The notes under the pieces are model-generated. The model had not been told where the DNA came from and searched no databases. It was given only the letters and a program-made list of their open reading frames with translations. A stretch of 64,000 bases of DNA. It comes from Mycobacteriales bacterium. GTDB taxonomy: Bacteria; Actinomycetota; Actinomycetes; Mycobacteriales; SCTD01. Positions 46,130 to 55,042 of the stretch are shown in pieces (the stretch's first letter is position 1; each line of letters opens with the position of its first letter). The stretch covers positions 20,585 through 84,584 of the forward strand of contig JBBDWV010000037.1 of the NCBI GenBank assembly GCA_040902655.1. Reading direction: 5' to 3'. Position numbers and translations under genes: made by a program.

Positions 46130-47448
46130 CGCTCGGCCTGCGGGTCGCCCACCACGGTGGACAGTGGCGTCGCGATGACCGCCGCCGGGGCGGCCCGGTC
46201 GAGCCCGAACAGCTCACGCAGCGCCTCGGCGTACGACAACCCCTCGGGAGCCTCGTGCAGCTCCTTCACCCGGACCGTCGGGGTGTGCAGCAGCTTGTCG
46301 ACCACCCGGCGGACGGTGGCCTGCACCTCGGCGTTCGCGGCGTCGTCGAGCGACGGCAGCCGGGCGGTCAGCCGGGTCAGCTCGGCGTCGACCACCTCGT
46401 CCGCGCGGCTGCGCAGCGCCACCACGGTGGGAGCAATCTTCGCCGCACGCTGCCAGGCCAGGAACTCCCCGACCTCCTGCGTGACGATGCCGCGGGCGGC
46501 CTCGACGTCGGCGCCGGCCTCGGTGCCGGCCAGCACCTCCTGGAGCGAGGCGAGGTCGACCAGCGTGATGCCCGGCAGGTCGCGGACCGCGGGGTCGATG
46601 TCGCGCGGCAGGGCCAGGTCGAGGATCGCCAGCGGCCGGCCGGCCCGCTTGTCGAGGGCCCGCTCGACCTGCTCGCGTGAGACCACCAGCCCGGTGGCAC
46701 CGGTCGAGGAGACCACCACGTCGGCGTCGACCAGGGCGAGGTCGAGCTCGTCGAGGCCGATGCCCCGGCCGTCCAGGCTCACGGCCAGCCGCTGGGCGCG
46801 CTCCAGCGTGCGGTTGGCGACGACGACGTCGCCGGCACCCACACGGCGCAGCGTGGCGCCGGCGAGGGCGCCCATCGAGCCGGCGCCGACGACCAGCACG
46901 CTGCGGCCGGCCAGCGGGCCGACGGCCTCCACCGCCCGCTCCAGGCCGACCGTCACCAGCGAGCGGCCCGCCTCGTCGATGCCGGTCTCGCTGTGGGCGC
47001 GCTTGCCGACCTTGAGCGCCTTCTGGAACAGCTCGTGCAGCGTCGGCCCGGCGCCGCCGTCCCGCGCGCTGGCGTAGGCCCGGCGCAGCTGGCCGAGGAT
47101 CTGCGACTCACCGACCACCATCGAGTCCAGGCCGCAGGCGACCTCGAACAGGTGCAGGACCGCCTGACCCTCCCAGTGGACGTAGAGGTGGCGCTTGAGG
47201 TCGTCGAGCGGGACGCCGGAGAGCCGGGCGAGCAGGTCACTGACGGCGTCGACGCCGGCGTGGAAGCCCTCGGTGTCGGCGTAGATCTCCACCCGGTTGC
47301 AGGTCGACAGCACGACCGCCTCGGCGACGGGGCCGCTGGACCGCAGCTCCTGCAGCACGTCGGAGTTGTCGCCGACGCCGACGGTGACCTGCTCGAGCAG
47401 GCGGACCGGCGCGCTGCGGTGCGAGATGCCGACGATCAGAACGCTCAT
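46126..47448 (-). CDS. hemA: Glutamyl-tRNA reductase
   Basis: The 440-residue NADPH enzyme makes glutamate semialdehyde from Glu-tRNA. The catalytic Cys is in VVLSTCNRVEIYA near residue 50. GISHRSAPV is at the N-terminus, and the NADPH-binding motif VLVVGAGSMGALAG is in the middle. Being the first committed step, it is the natural control point. The ATG overlaps the rex stop, so heme synthesis is coupled to the redox sensor gene. Confidence 0.97.
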   Translation of the reverse strand: MSVLIVGISHRSAPVRLLEQVTVGVGDNSDVLQELRSSGPVAEAVVLSTCNRVEIYADTEGFHAGVDAVSDLLARLSGVPLDDLKRHLYVHWEGQAVLHLFEVACGLDSMVVGESQILGQLRRAYASARDGGAGPTLHELFQKALKVGKRAHSETGIDEAGRSLVTVGLERAVEAVGPLAGRSVLVVGAGSMGALAGATLRRVGAGDVVVANRTLERAQRLAVSLDGRGIGLDELDLALVDADVVVSSTGATGLVVSREQVERALDKRAGRPLAILDLALPRDIDPAVRDLPGITLVDLASLQEVLAGTEAGADVEAARGIVTQEVGEFLAWQRAAKIAPTVVALRSRADEVVDAELTRLTARLPSLDDAANAEVQATVRRVVDKLLHTPTVRVKELHEAPEGLSYAEALRELFGLDRAAPAAVIATPLSTVVGDPQAER

Positions 47449-48197
47449 GCCGGCACCTCGGCGGGCATCGTCGCCGTGGCCTTGCGGTGCTCGTGGAAGG
47501 ACAGGATCTGCAGCTCGTTCGACAGGTCGACGCGGCGCACGTCGACCCCTTCGGGCACCTGCAGCACGGCGGGAGCGAAGTTCAGGATGCTGCGCACGCC
47601 GGCCGCGACCAACCGGTCGCAGACATCCTGCGCGGCCGTCGCGGGCGTGGCGATGACACCGATCGACACCCGCTGCTCACGCACGATGTCGGGCAGCTCG
47701 TCCAGCGACCGGACGGGCAGCCCGGCCACCACCTCACCGGTCCGTGCGTCGTCCGCGTCGACCAGTGCGGCGATGCAGAAGCCGCGGCCGTCGAACCCGC
47801 CGTAGCCGGCGAGGGCCGACCCGAGGTTGCCCACACCGACCAGCACGACCGCCCAGCGCCGGCCCAGCCCGAGCGCGGCACTGATGTGGAAGACCAGCTC
47901 CTGCACGTCGTAGCCGACCCCGCGGGTGCCGTAGGAGCCCAGGTGCGACAGATCTTTGCGGAGCTTGGCCGAGCCGACACCGGAGGCGGCCGCCAGCGCC
48001 TCGCTGCTGACGGTCCTGCGACCCGCGTCACCGAGCGCACGCAGCGCGCGCAGGTAGACCGGCAGCCGGGCGACGGTGGCCTCGGGGACCCCGACCCGCG
48101 CCGCGCCCCCACCCCGGGCGGCACGTCCCGCGCGCGGAGGCAGCACCCGGGCAGCGGCGGTCAGCTGGCGGCCTGCGGGAACGGCCTGCGTGGTCAC
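47445..48197 (-). CDS. rex: Redox-sensing transcriptional repressor Rex
   Basis: The 250-residue protein has an N-terminal winged helix (VPEATVARLPVYLRALRALG, AKLRKDLSHLGSYGTRGVGYDV). A Rossmann NAD(H)-binding domain follows (VVLVGVGNLGSALAGYGGFDGRGF). Rex represses at low NADH/NAD+ ratio when NAD+-bound and is released by NADH. An extra 35 residues precede the winged helix. The GTG follows AGGAG. It leads the hem operon as in Streptomyces, and a matching operator lies in its own promoter. Confidence 0.97.
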   Translation of the reverse strand: MTTQAVPAGRQLTAAARVLPPRAGRAARGGGAARVGVPEATVARLPVYLRALRALGDAGRRTVSSEALAAASGVGSAKLRKDLSHLGSYGTRGVGYDVQELVFHISAALGLGRRWAVVLVGVGNLGSALAGYGGFDGRGFCIAALVDADDARTGEVVAGLPVRSLDELPDIVREQRVSIGVIATPATAAQDVCDRLVAAGVRSILNFAPAVLQVPEGVDVRRVDLSNELQILSFHEHRKATATMPAEVPA

Positions 48198-48272
48198 GGA
48201 CTACTCCTGCCCTGCTCCGCAGGGGCGGCTGGACGGGGGGCACGCTGCCGCGGGGCCCCGGGTGCACCGGTC

Positions 48273-48301
48273 AGGCTACGCGCTTGTGAATGCATGCACA
48301 A
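48273..48301 (-). promoter_or_regulatory. Candidate rex-hem operon promoter
   Basis: On the minus strand TTGTGC (48296-48301) and TAGCCT (48273-48278) are separated by exactly 17 bp, a plausible -35/-10 pair for the housekeeping sigma factor. The Rex operator covers the -35 and part of the spacer. Confidence 0.6.
48284..48301 (-). promoter_or_regulatory. Rex operator in front of rex-hemA
   Basis: TTGTGAATGCATGCACAA matches TTGTGAA-N4-TTCACAA at 13 of 14 defined positions. It overlaps the predicted -35 of rex, consistent with autoregulation as known for the rex-hem operon of Streptomyces coelicolor. Confidence 0.85.
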
Positions 48302-48316
48302 AGTCGGTGAGGTGGC

Positions 48317-48661
48317 TCACAACCCGCCGCGGCGGCGTTCCGGAGTCCGATCACGACGGGTGTGGCCGAGCGGCGGTCCCACCTCCTCGACCCACGCCGA
48401 CGGCCGGCCGCGCAGCGCCCGCCGCAGCGCCTGGGGGTCGACGAACCAGTAGGACAGCGGCCGGCCCTCGAGCAGCACCACCGGGACGTGATCGCTCCAA
48501 CGGGCCCGGTCACCGGCGTCGGCGTCCACGTCGCGCAGCTCGACCGGGACGCCGGCGTCCGCGGCCAGCCGCTGCACGATCGGGAGCGCCTCCTCGCAGA
48601 GAGCGCAGCCGGTGCGGGTGACGAAGGTGAGCAGCTGCGGACGGCGGCGCCGCAGCCTCAC
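48317..48661 (-). CDS. Glutaredoxin-like thiol protein
   Basis: The 114-residue protein has a thioredoxin fold start, LLTFVTRTGCALCEEALPIV, with a CxxC active site (CALC) near residue 19, and VPVVLLEGRPLSYWFVD with the cis-Pro. It fits the DUF836/glutaredoxin-like group commonly found upstream of hemA in actinobacteria (mycobacterial Rv0508). The GTG start has GAGG eight bases upstream. The C-terminal tail is basic. Confidence 0.85.
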   Translation of the reverse strand: MRLRRRRPQLLTFVTRTGCALCEEALPIVQRLAADAGVPVELRDVDADAGDRARWSDHVPVVLLEGRPLSYWFVDPQALRRALRGRPSAWVEEVGPPLGHTRRDRTPERRRGGL

Positions 48662-48671
48662 GTCGCCGGCC

Positions 48672-50213
48672 TCACGCCGAGAGCTCGCGCAGCCTGCCCT
48701 TGCTGACCTTTCCGGTGGCGCTGTGCGGCAGCTGGGTCACGAGCTCGACCGCGGTCGGGCACTTGAAACGGGCCAGCGACTGCGCGCAGTGCGCGATGAG
48801 ATCGTCGGCCGAGGGGGTCGCGCCCGGCACCGGCACGACCAGCGCCTTCACGGACTCGCCGGTGTAGGGGTGCGGAATTCCCAGAACGGCGGCCTCCTCG
48901 ACGTCCGGGTGCGTGACCAGGACGTCCTCGACCTCGCGCGGGTAGACGTTGAAGCCGCTGACCAGGACCAGCTCCTGGCGCCGATCCACCAAGTGCAGGT
49001 CACCGTCCTGGTCGAGGTAGGCGACGTCGCCGGTGGCGAACCAGCCGTCCGCGTCCGGCCCGCCCGCCCCGTCCGGCCAGTAGCCGGTGAACAGATTGGC
49101 ACCTCGTACGACGATCTCGCCCGGGTCACCGTCCTCGACATCGCCACCGGCCCCGTCGACCAGTCGCAGCTCGACACCCGGCACCGGCCGACCGATCGAC
49201 GCGGGTTTGGCCACCTCGCTCATGAGCGTGCTGGCCAGCACGGGGGCGGTCTCGGTCAGGCCGTAGCCCTCGAAGACGTGGTGCCCCGTCAGGTCGAGCA
49301 GCCGGGACTGGACCTGTTCGGGCAGCGGGGCGGCCCCGGACAGGGCCAGGCGAACGGAGGCGAAGGCATCACCGATGTCGGGCAGCATCGACCACGCGAC
49401 GTACATCGGAGGGGCACCGACGACGCTGGTCACGGCACAGCGGCGGATCTCGGCCAGCGTCTCGACCGGCTCGAAGCGTTCGCACAGCACGCCGGTCGCC
49501 GCCTCGCGGGCGACGGCGCCGAGCACGGCGTTCAGCCCGTAGACGTGGAACAGCGGCAGCACGAGCAGCACCACGTCGTCGGGCGTGATCACCGGCGGCT
49601 CGATCCGCGCGCCCTGCTCGAGGTTCGCGAGCAGGGCCCGGTGCGGCAGCATCGCGCCCTTGGGTCGGCCGCTGGTGCCCGAGGTGTAGAGCAGGACGGC
49701 GAGATCCTCGCCGCCGCCGATGCTGTCGACGGCGCCGGCCGCGGCGCCCTGCTCGAGCAACTCGGCCCAGCTCGCGCCACCGGACGGCAGGTTGTCACCA
49801 CCGGCGAGGAGGACGTGCTCGAGGTCGTCCAGTGCGGCCGCCGCCCGCAGCACCGCGGGGGCCGTCTCGGTGCCGCCGATCACGGCTCGCGCGCCACTGT
49901 CGCCGAGCGCGTAGCGCAGCTCGTCGGCGGTGTAGCCGGGATTCAGCGGCACCGCGACCAGGCCGGCCCGCAGCACCCCGAAGTACGCGACCGGGAAGTC
50001 GGGGGTGTTGCCGAGGCAGATGCCGGCCCGGTCACCGGGCTGCAGCCCCCTCGCGCGCAGACCGGCTGCAGCGGCGTCGACGGCGGCATCGACCTGCGCC
50101 CACGTCATCGCCGTACCGTGGTGCTGGAAGGCCGGATGCGGCCCCCGTCGCTGCGCCGCAGCGCGCACCAGATCGGCGAGGTTCCCGGCGGGAGCAGTGG
50201 GCGTCACGGGCAT
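48672..50213 (-). CDS. AMP-dependent acyl-CoA ligase (fatty-acid-CoA ligase type)
   Basis: The 513-residue adenylating enzyme has AVLLYTSGTSGRPKGAMLPH, EGYGLTETAPVLA, GWFATGDVAYLDQDGDLHLVDRRQELVLVSGFNVYPREVED and the catalytic Lys in LPHSATGKVSKGRL. It probably activates a fatty or aromatic acid; the substrate cannot be read. Only 10 bp separate it from the glutaredoxin-like gene downstream. The ATG at 50213 gives the normal N-terminus. Confidence 0.9.
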   Translation of the reverse strand: MPVTPTAPAGNLADLVRAAAQRRGPHPAFQHHGTAMTWAQVDAAVDAAAAGLRARGLQPGDRAGICLGNTPDFPVAYFGVLRAGLVAVPLNPGYTADELRYALGDSGARAVIGGTETAPAVLRAAAALDDLEHVLLAGGDNLPSGGASWAELLEQGAAAGAVDSIGGGEDLAVLLYTSGTSGRPKGAMLPHRALLANLEQGARIEPPVITPDDVVLLVLPLFHVYGLNAVLGAVAREAATGVLCERFEPVETLAEIRRCAVTSVVGAPPMYVAWSMLPDIGDAFASVRLALSGAAPLPEQVQSRLLDLTGHHVFEGYGLTETAPVLASTLMSEVAKPASIGRPVPGVELRLVDGAGGDVEDGDPGEIVVRGANLFTGYWPDGAGGPDADGWFATGDVAYLDQDGDLHLVDRRQELVLVSGFNVYPREVEDVLVTHPDVEEAAVLGIPHPYTGESVKALVVPVPGATPSADDLIAHCAQSLARFKCPTAVELVTQLPHSATGKVSKGRLRELSA

Positions 50214-50292
50214 CGGCCTCCGGTTCCGGCCGGCGTTCGCAACCGGCCGTCGGCGCAGTGTCGCACGGTCACCGGCATCGTCGATCCGGCGA

Positions 50293-52587
50293 TCAGCGTG
50301 CTGCAGCGACCGGTGTGGGCAGGAGCGGGGGCGGCCGGCTCCGCGACGGCTCCGGCGCGGGCTCCGGTGGCGGCTGCTGCGGGGGCTCCTGCGCAGGTGG
50401 CTGCGTGGGCTGCTCGGCCGGCTCCTGCGGGGCCGGCGCCCGGGGCCCGTCAACGTCCTGCGGACCCGGATCCCGGGGGGTCTGCCGGTCCTGGGGGCTG
50501 GAGCGCACGGTCGCCTCGGGGCTGGGCGTCACAGCCGGCGTGGCAGCCGGCAACTGGCCCGCCGCCGTCCGGGCCCGGTCGACCTGGATCTCGCGCAGGA
50601 TCTCGAAGGTCCGCGCGAAGATCTTCGCGGGCAGCGTGCCGCCGTAGACCTGCTTCACGCCCTGGATGTTCTTCATCTCACCGCAGGCGCGGCTCTGGAT
50701 GCCCTCACAGGTCTGGTCGTCGTAGCCCAGCCAGGTCGCGATGCAGAGGTTCTGCGGGGACCGGGCGCAGCCGACGAACCAGGCGTCGATGCTGCCGTTG
50801 GTGGTGCCGGTCTTGCCGTAGACCAGGAAGCCCTGCTTCGCGGCGCGGGCGGTGCCGCCCGGCTCGGTGACGCCGGACATCGCCTCGACGACGAGGTCGG
50901 CGACCTCTGCCGGCATCGCCCGACCGGCGGGCTCGGGCTTGCCCGGCTCCTCCGTGACCACCTCACGGTCGGCCGTGCGGGTCTCCTGCAGATAGCGCGG
51001 CTCCATGTGCACGCCGTGGTTCATCAGGGTGCCGAACGCGTTGGCCAGCGACAGCGGCGTCACCTCCGCCGTCGTGCCCAGACCGAAGGACTTCGGCGAG
51101 GTGGCGAACGGGTTCGGGTTCGCCGCACTCGGCGGAGCGACCTTCACCCCGGCCGCCAGCATCGTGTCCTTGATGTCGTCCCGACCCACCTCGATGGCCA
51201 GCGGGACGTAGACGGTGTTGACGGAGGCCTGCAGCGCCTTGCGCAGGGTCAGGCTGCCCCGGCTGCCGCTGCCCTCACCGGCCGCGTTGCAGTAACGGTA
51301 GACCCCGCCCTTGGAGAACTTGTCCGGCATCGAGTCGCAGCCCGGGGCCGGCCGGCGGGTCTCGAGGGTCAGCCCCTTCTCGAGCGCCACGGCCAGCGTG
51401 AACGGCTTGATCGTCGAGCCGGTCGAGCGGTAGGCCCTGGTGGCCAGGTTGTAGCCGAACCGCTGGTAGTCCTGCACGGCCGGACGGTCGCCCTTGGCGG
51501 GGTAGCGCCGCAGCGTCGTCATGGCCTTGACGTCGCCGTTGGTGATGTCGATCGCCACGACGGCGGCCTGCGGGTCCTCCGGGTCGGGCAGCACCTCCCG
51601 GGCGGCGCGGCTCACCGCCTCCTGCAGGTCCATGTCCAGCGTCGTGGTCACCCGGAGCCCACTGCGGTAGAGCGCGTCCTCGTCGTCCTTGTACTGCGCC
51701 CGCAACAACTCGGTGACCGTGTCGGCGAACTCCGGCGCAGTGCTCGGCGGCTCCGGCGGACCCTCCTGGAGCGGGATCACCGCGTCCCGGCGCTTGAAGG
51801 CGTCGCTGGCCTGCTCGCTGGTGATGTGCTGGTTGATCACCATCTGGTTGAGCGTGTACTTCTGCCGGTGCCGGGCGGTGGCGAAGTCCTTGACCGGGTT
51901 CCACGCCGAGGGCGCCGGCGCGATACCGGCCAGCATCGACGCCCGGGCCAGGGCGAGACCCGGGTCGCGCCGGTTGCCGCGCCCGGGCGTCTCGTCGAGG
52001 TCGAGGTCGGCGATGTCGACACCGAAGTAGTACTTCGCCGCCGCCTGCACCCCGTAGACGTTGTTGCCCAGGTAGAGCACGTTGAGGTAGTCGGTGAGGA
52101 TGTCCTCCTTGCTCTTGCGGTTCTCCAGGCGGACCGCGAGCCCGGCCTCCTTGATCTTGCGAAGCAAGGTCCGGTCGTTGCCCACGTAGACGTTCTTGAC
52201 GTACTGCTGGGTGATGGTCGAACCGCCCTGGGTGCGGCCGCCCGACACGTCGCGGTAGGCGGCCCGCATGGTCGCGATGACGTCCACGCCCTTGTGGTCG
52301 AGGAAGCGGGCGTCCTCCGCGGACATGATCGCCTTGCGCATGATGTCGGGAATGTCCTGGGGCCGGATCACCTCGCGCCGGTACGGCGGCCGCATCTGCC
52401 CGAACTGCGTACCGTCCGCGGCGAGCAGCAGCACCGACTTGGGAGCCGGTGGGACTGCCCGGACGTCGAAAGGCGCGGCGAGCAGGCCCTTCACGAACGT
52501 GGTCGCACCGACCGCCACGGTGAGGACCAGAACCAGGAGCAGTCGCGCGACGAAGCGGCCCAGCCGGCGCCGGCGCGCGTGTGACAT
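50293..52587 (-). CDS. Class A penicillin-binding protein (transglycosylase/transpeptidase)
   Basis: The 764-residue protein has a basic cytoplasmic start and one membrane anchor (FVARLLLVLVLTVAVGATTF). The GT51 domain contains SAEDARFLDHKGVD, GGSTITQQYVKN and LNVLYLGNNVYGVQ. The transpeptidase domain has SxxK in STGSTIKPF, SVN in LQASVNTVYV and KTGTTNG. A Pro/Gln-rich tail of about 100 residues ends it. It polymerises and cross-links peptidoglycan. I chose the ATG at 52587, behind GGAAGGA; an ATG at 52665 would add 26 residues. Confidence 0.93.
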   Translation of the reverse strand: MSHARRRRLGRFVARLLLVLVLTVAVGATTFVKGLLAAPFDVRAVPPAPKSVLLLAADGTQFGQMRPPYRREVIRPQDIPDIMRKAIMSAEDARFLDHKGVDVIATMRAAYRDVSGGRTQGGSTITQQYVKNVYVGNDRTLLRKIKEAGLAVRLENRKSKEDILTDYLNVLYLGNNVYGVQAAAKYYFGVDIADLDLDETPGRGNRRDPGLALARASMLAGIAPAPSAWNPVKDFATARHRQKYTLNQMVINQHITSEQASDAFKRRDAVIPLQEGPPEPPSTAPEFADTVTELLRAQYKDDEDALYRSGLRVTTTLDMDLQEAVSRAAREVLPDPEDPQAAVVAIDITNGDVKAMTTLRRYPAKGDRPAVQDYQRFGYNLATRAYRSTGSTIKPFTLAVALEKGLTLETRRPAPGCDSMPDKFSKGGVYRYCNAAGEGSGSRGSLTLRKALQASVNTVYVPLAIEVGRDDIKDTMLAAGVKVAPPSAANPNPFATSPKSFGLGTTAEVTPLSLANAFGTLMNHGVHMEPRYLQETRTADREVVTEEPGKPEPAGRAMPAEVADLVVEAMSGVTEPGGTARAAKQGFLVYGKTGTTNGSIDAWFVGCARSPQNLCIATWLGYDDQTCEGIQSRACGEMKNIQGVKQVYGGTLPAKIFARTFEILREIQVDRARTAAGQLPAATPAVTPSPEATVRSSPQDRQTPRDPGPQDVDGPRAPAPQEPAEQPTQPPAQEPPQQPPPEPAPEPSRSRPPPLLPTPVAAAR

Positions 52588-52840
52588 GGATCGCGGCGTC
52601 CTTCCGCCGGCACGCACGGCTCCCGCTCCGGGGCGTCCGGGGTAGGGGCCGACGGTCGACGACATGCGCAGAGCCTACGTCTGCAGCCGCAGCCGCGCAG
52701 GGCGCTCAGGGTGCGGCCACTACCTGCCGAACACAGATAGAGGCGGGTCTTGCCCGACCCCCTAGCATGAGGCGTCACGCGTGTCTCCGGGACCTCCGGC
52801 CCCGGCGGCGGGCGGCCCTCCGGCGCCGACAGGAGACCCC
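52588..52840. other. Divergent spacer between the PBP gene and the bldN locus
   Basis: This 253-bp region must carry promoters for both sides. A TAGCAT at 52763-52768 could be a -10 for the bldN side, but no matching -35 is evident. No inverted repeat stood out. Confidence 0.45.
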
Positions 52841-52900
52841 GTGACCCGCGCCCCGCGAGCCACCTCAGGGTCCTCGCGCGCCCGCGGCCGGTGCACGTGA
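52841..52900 (+). CDS. Short upstream reading frame (leader peptide) of bldN
   Basis: A 19-codon frame starts with GTG five bases after AGGAG, the best ribosome binding site in this region. It encodes an Arg/Ser-rich peptide (MTRAPRATSGSSRARGRCT). Its TGA overlaps the GTG at 52897 used for the sigma factor (GTGA), while that GTG has no ribosome binding site of its own. Translation of the sigma factor may therefore depend on this leader. An alternative is a frameshift in what was a longer sigma-factor N-terminus. Confidence 0.5.
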   Translation: MTRAPRATSGSSRARGRCT

Positions 52901-53568
52901 CCAGGGTCGGCGCCGCCACGGTCGGCCACCGGGTCCGCCCCGTCACCGTCCCCGCACCCACCTCTGCCGGCGACGTCCGACCGGCGGCCGTGCACGCCCC
53001 GGCCGAGGGCGACGCCGCCCTCACCCTTGCCATGGTCCAGCGCGCGCAGGCCGGTGATGCCGAGGCCTTCGGCGAGCTCTACGACTGCTACGTCGAGATG
53101 GTCTACCGCTACGTCTACTACCGGGTCGGCTCCCCTCAGGTCGCCGAGGATCTCACCAGCGAGACCTTCCTGCGAGCGCTGCGACGGCTGTCGTCGTTCA
53201 CCTGGCAGGGCCGCGACGTCGGGGCCTGGTTCGTCACGATTGCCCGCAACCTGATCGCCGACCATTACAAGAGCAGTCGCTACCGGCTGGAGATGACGAC
53301 GGACGACGTGTCCGGGTCCGGAGCCTCGACGACGCTGGACGGGCCGGAGAGCGCCGTCCTCGAGACGATGCAGAACAAGGTTCTGCTCGAGTCGGTCAAG
53401 AAGCTCAACGCCGAGCAGCAGGAGTGCATCGTGCTGCGCTTCCTGCAAGGTCTGTCGGTCGCCGAGACGGCGCACGTGATGGGCAAGAACGACGGCGCCA
53501 TCAAGGCGCTGCAGTACCGCGCGATCCGCGCGCTGGGACGGCTGCTGCCCGAGGGGGTGGAGCTGTGA
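52897..53568 (+). CDS. bldN: ECF sigma factor, BldN type
   Basis: The 223-residue product has sigma region 2 (AFGELYDCYVEMVYRYVYYR, AEDLTSETFLRALRRL, SFTWQGRDVGAWFVTIARNL) and region 4 (LNAEQQECIVLRFLQGLSVA, ETAHVMGKNDGAIKALQYRA). These are very close to Streptomyces sigma-BldN. The N-terminal extension of about 45 residues is shorter than the 86-residue pro-sequence reported for S. coelicolor BldN. The DUF5667 anti-sigma gene nearby supports the assignment. In Streptomyces BldN drives late developmental surface-protein genes. Confidence 0.9.
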   Translation: MTRVGAATVGHRVRPVTVPAPTSAGDVRPAAVHAPAEGDAALTLAMVQRAQAGDAEAFGELYDCYVEMVYRYVYYRVGSPQVAEDLTSETFLRALRRLSSFTWQGRDVGAWFVTIARNLIADHYKSSRYRLEMTTDDVSGSGASTTLDGPESAVLETMQNKVLLESVKKLNAEQQECIVLRFLQGLSVAETAHVMGKNDGAIKALQYRAIRALGRLLPEGVEL

Positions 53569-53717
53569 GCAGCCCCACTGTGCACCCGGTCACATCGGTG
53601 CATTTGGGGGCAGGCCCCGTCACCGCTGGCCGTCCCGCGTCGTTGGACGCGACGGCAGGCGCCGCCGGCCACGCCAACACAGGCAACGGACGGGACGGAC
53701 GGGAGGTGCAGCGGTGA
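53565..53717 (+). CDS. Small reading frame bridging bldN and rsbN
   Basis: A 50-codon GTG-started frame overlaps the bldN stop by GTGA and its own stop overlaps the GTG of the following gene by GTGA, filling the gap exactly. The peptide is Gly/Thr/Ala-rich with no recognisable domain (SSPTVHPVTSVHLGAGPVTA at the start). It could be a real coupled peptide, a ribosome-guiding frame, or chance, since high-GC DNA keeps frames open. Confidence 0.4.
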   Translation: MSSPTVHPVTSVHLGAGPVTAGRPASLDATAGAAGHANTGNGRDGREVQR

Positions 53718-55042
53718 ACCTGGTCGGCTCCCGCGGCGCGGCTGCACAGCTCGCCCGCCTGCTCGACCGTGGTCCCTCCAGCGGCTCCGGGGCGCTGGCG
53801 CGCGCTGCCGCACTCGCCGTTCGGCTGCGCCTGGTCGGCACGGCGCTGGACACCGACGTGATCCCGCGTGCGGAGTTCCGTGACGCGCTGCGGATGCGTC
53901 TGGTCGCGGTCGCGACCGTGCAGGCCCCCGCTGCCCGACCCTTTGGCGCCAGATCCTCCGACGCGTGGTCCGCCGCCGTCTCCTGGCGCGCCTCCTCCCG
54001 TGCCAGCTCCGTCCTCGCCGGTGCCCTCGCCTCTGTCGTCGCGGTCTCGGGAGTGGCCGTCGCGGGCAGCCAGTCGCTGCCCGGCGACCCGTTCTACGGC
54101 GTGAAGCGGACCGTGGAGGCGCTCCAGCTGCGGTCAGCCGACGGCGACATCGAGAAGGGCACCCGGCACCTCGACCTGGCCGCCACCCGACTGCGCGAGG
54201 TGCGGGGCCTCGCCCTCGGTCGCGACGCGGTACACGCCGGGCCGCAGCTCGGGCCGTCGGCGGTGTCGGCCGGCATCCTGCTCCGCAGCAGCGTGCAGCC
54301 GCTCGCGGCCGACGACGCCCTGAACGCACCGGTCGCCGACCGGGTACGCGACACGCTCGCGGCGATGGACGTCGAGACCCGCGACGGCACCACCCTGCTG
54401 ACCGGCGCCTACCGCTCGTCGCGCGCCCCGGAGCCGCTGCGGGCGCTGACCCGCTTCGCGGTCCGGCAGTCCGAGGGCCTGTCGCAGCTGATCCCGGCGC
54501 TCCCGCCGGTCACCCAGGAGCGGGCCCGCGTCTCGCTGGCCCTGCTGAGTGGGGTGACCGAGGGCGCCAACGAACTGCTCGGCATCGGCAGCTGCGGGAC
54601 GGTCTGCGCGCCGCCGCAGGTGGTGCCGAACCTGCCGCCCGGGTCCATGAAGCCGGCAGATCCGCCCTGCGGCTGCGAGCAGCCGGCGCCGGTGCCGCAG
54701 ACCAGCGCCTCGCCGCCGTCCGAGGCGCCCGAGCCGGCCCCGCAGCCCCGGCCCCGGCCGACCCGCAGCGCGTCGCCGGAGCCCTCGCCGAAGCCCTCGC
54801 CGGCTCCCTCGAGCCGGCCACTGCTGCCACCGCTTCCCCCGCTGCCGGCGCCCGTCCCCTCCCTACCGCTGCCGACGCCGCTGCCGACGCTCACCGCGCC
54901 GCCGCTGCCGGTCGTCCCGCCCACCGTCGAGTCCGTCCTGCCGGGTCTGTCCGTGCTGCCGGGCATGACGGCGGGCCGCGCTCCGTCGACTCCTGAGCCG
55001 GAGCCGCTGCCGCAGCCACAGCCCGGCACTTCGCGCCCGTAG
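53714..55042 (+). CDS. rsbN: RsbN-like membrane anti-sigma factor (DUF5667)
   Basis: The 442-residue protein starts with a cytoplasmic region containing FRDALRMRLVAVATVQ (the sigma-binding side in RsbN). A membrane segment (SVLAGALASVVAVSGVAVAG) and the DUF5667 motif SLPGDPFYGVKRTVEALQLR follow, then an extracellular part and a Pro/Ser-rich tail of about 130 residues. The gene order bldN-rsbN is as in Streptomyces, where RsbN holds sigma-BldN inactive. The GTG follows GGGAGG. The long Pro-rich tail is larger than I recall for Streptomyces RsbN. Confidence 0.82.
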   Translation: MNLVGSRGAAAQLARLLDRGPSSGSGALARAAALAVRLRLVGTALDTDVIPRAEFRDALRMRLVAVATVQAPAARPFGARSSDAWSAAVSWRASSRASSVLAGALASVVAVSGVAVAGSQSLPGDPFYGVKRTVEALQLRSADGDIEKGTRHLDLAATRLREVRGLALGRDAVHAGPQLGPSAVSAGILLRSSVQPLAADDALNAPVADRVRDTLAAMDVETRDGTTLLTGAYRSSRAPEPLRALTRFAVRQSEGLSQLIPALPPVTQERARVSLALLSGVTEGANELLGIGSCGTVCAPPQVVPNLPPGSMKPADPPCGCEQPAPVPQTSASPPSEAPEPAPQPRPRPTRSASPEPSPKPSPAPSSRPLLPPLPPLPAPVPSLPLPTPLPTLTAPPLPVVPPTVESVLPGLSVLPGMTAGRAPSTPEPEPLPQPQPGTSRP

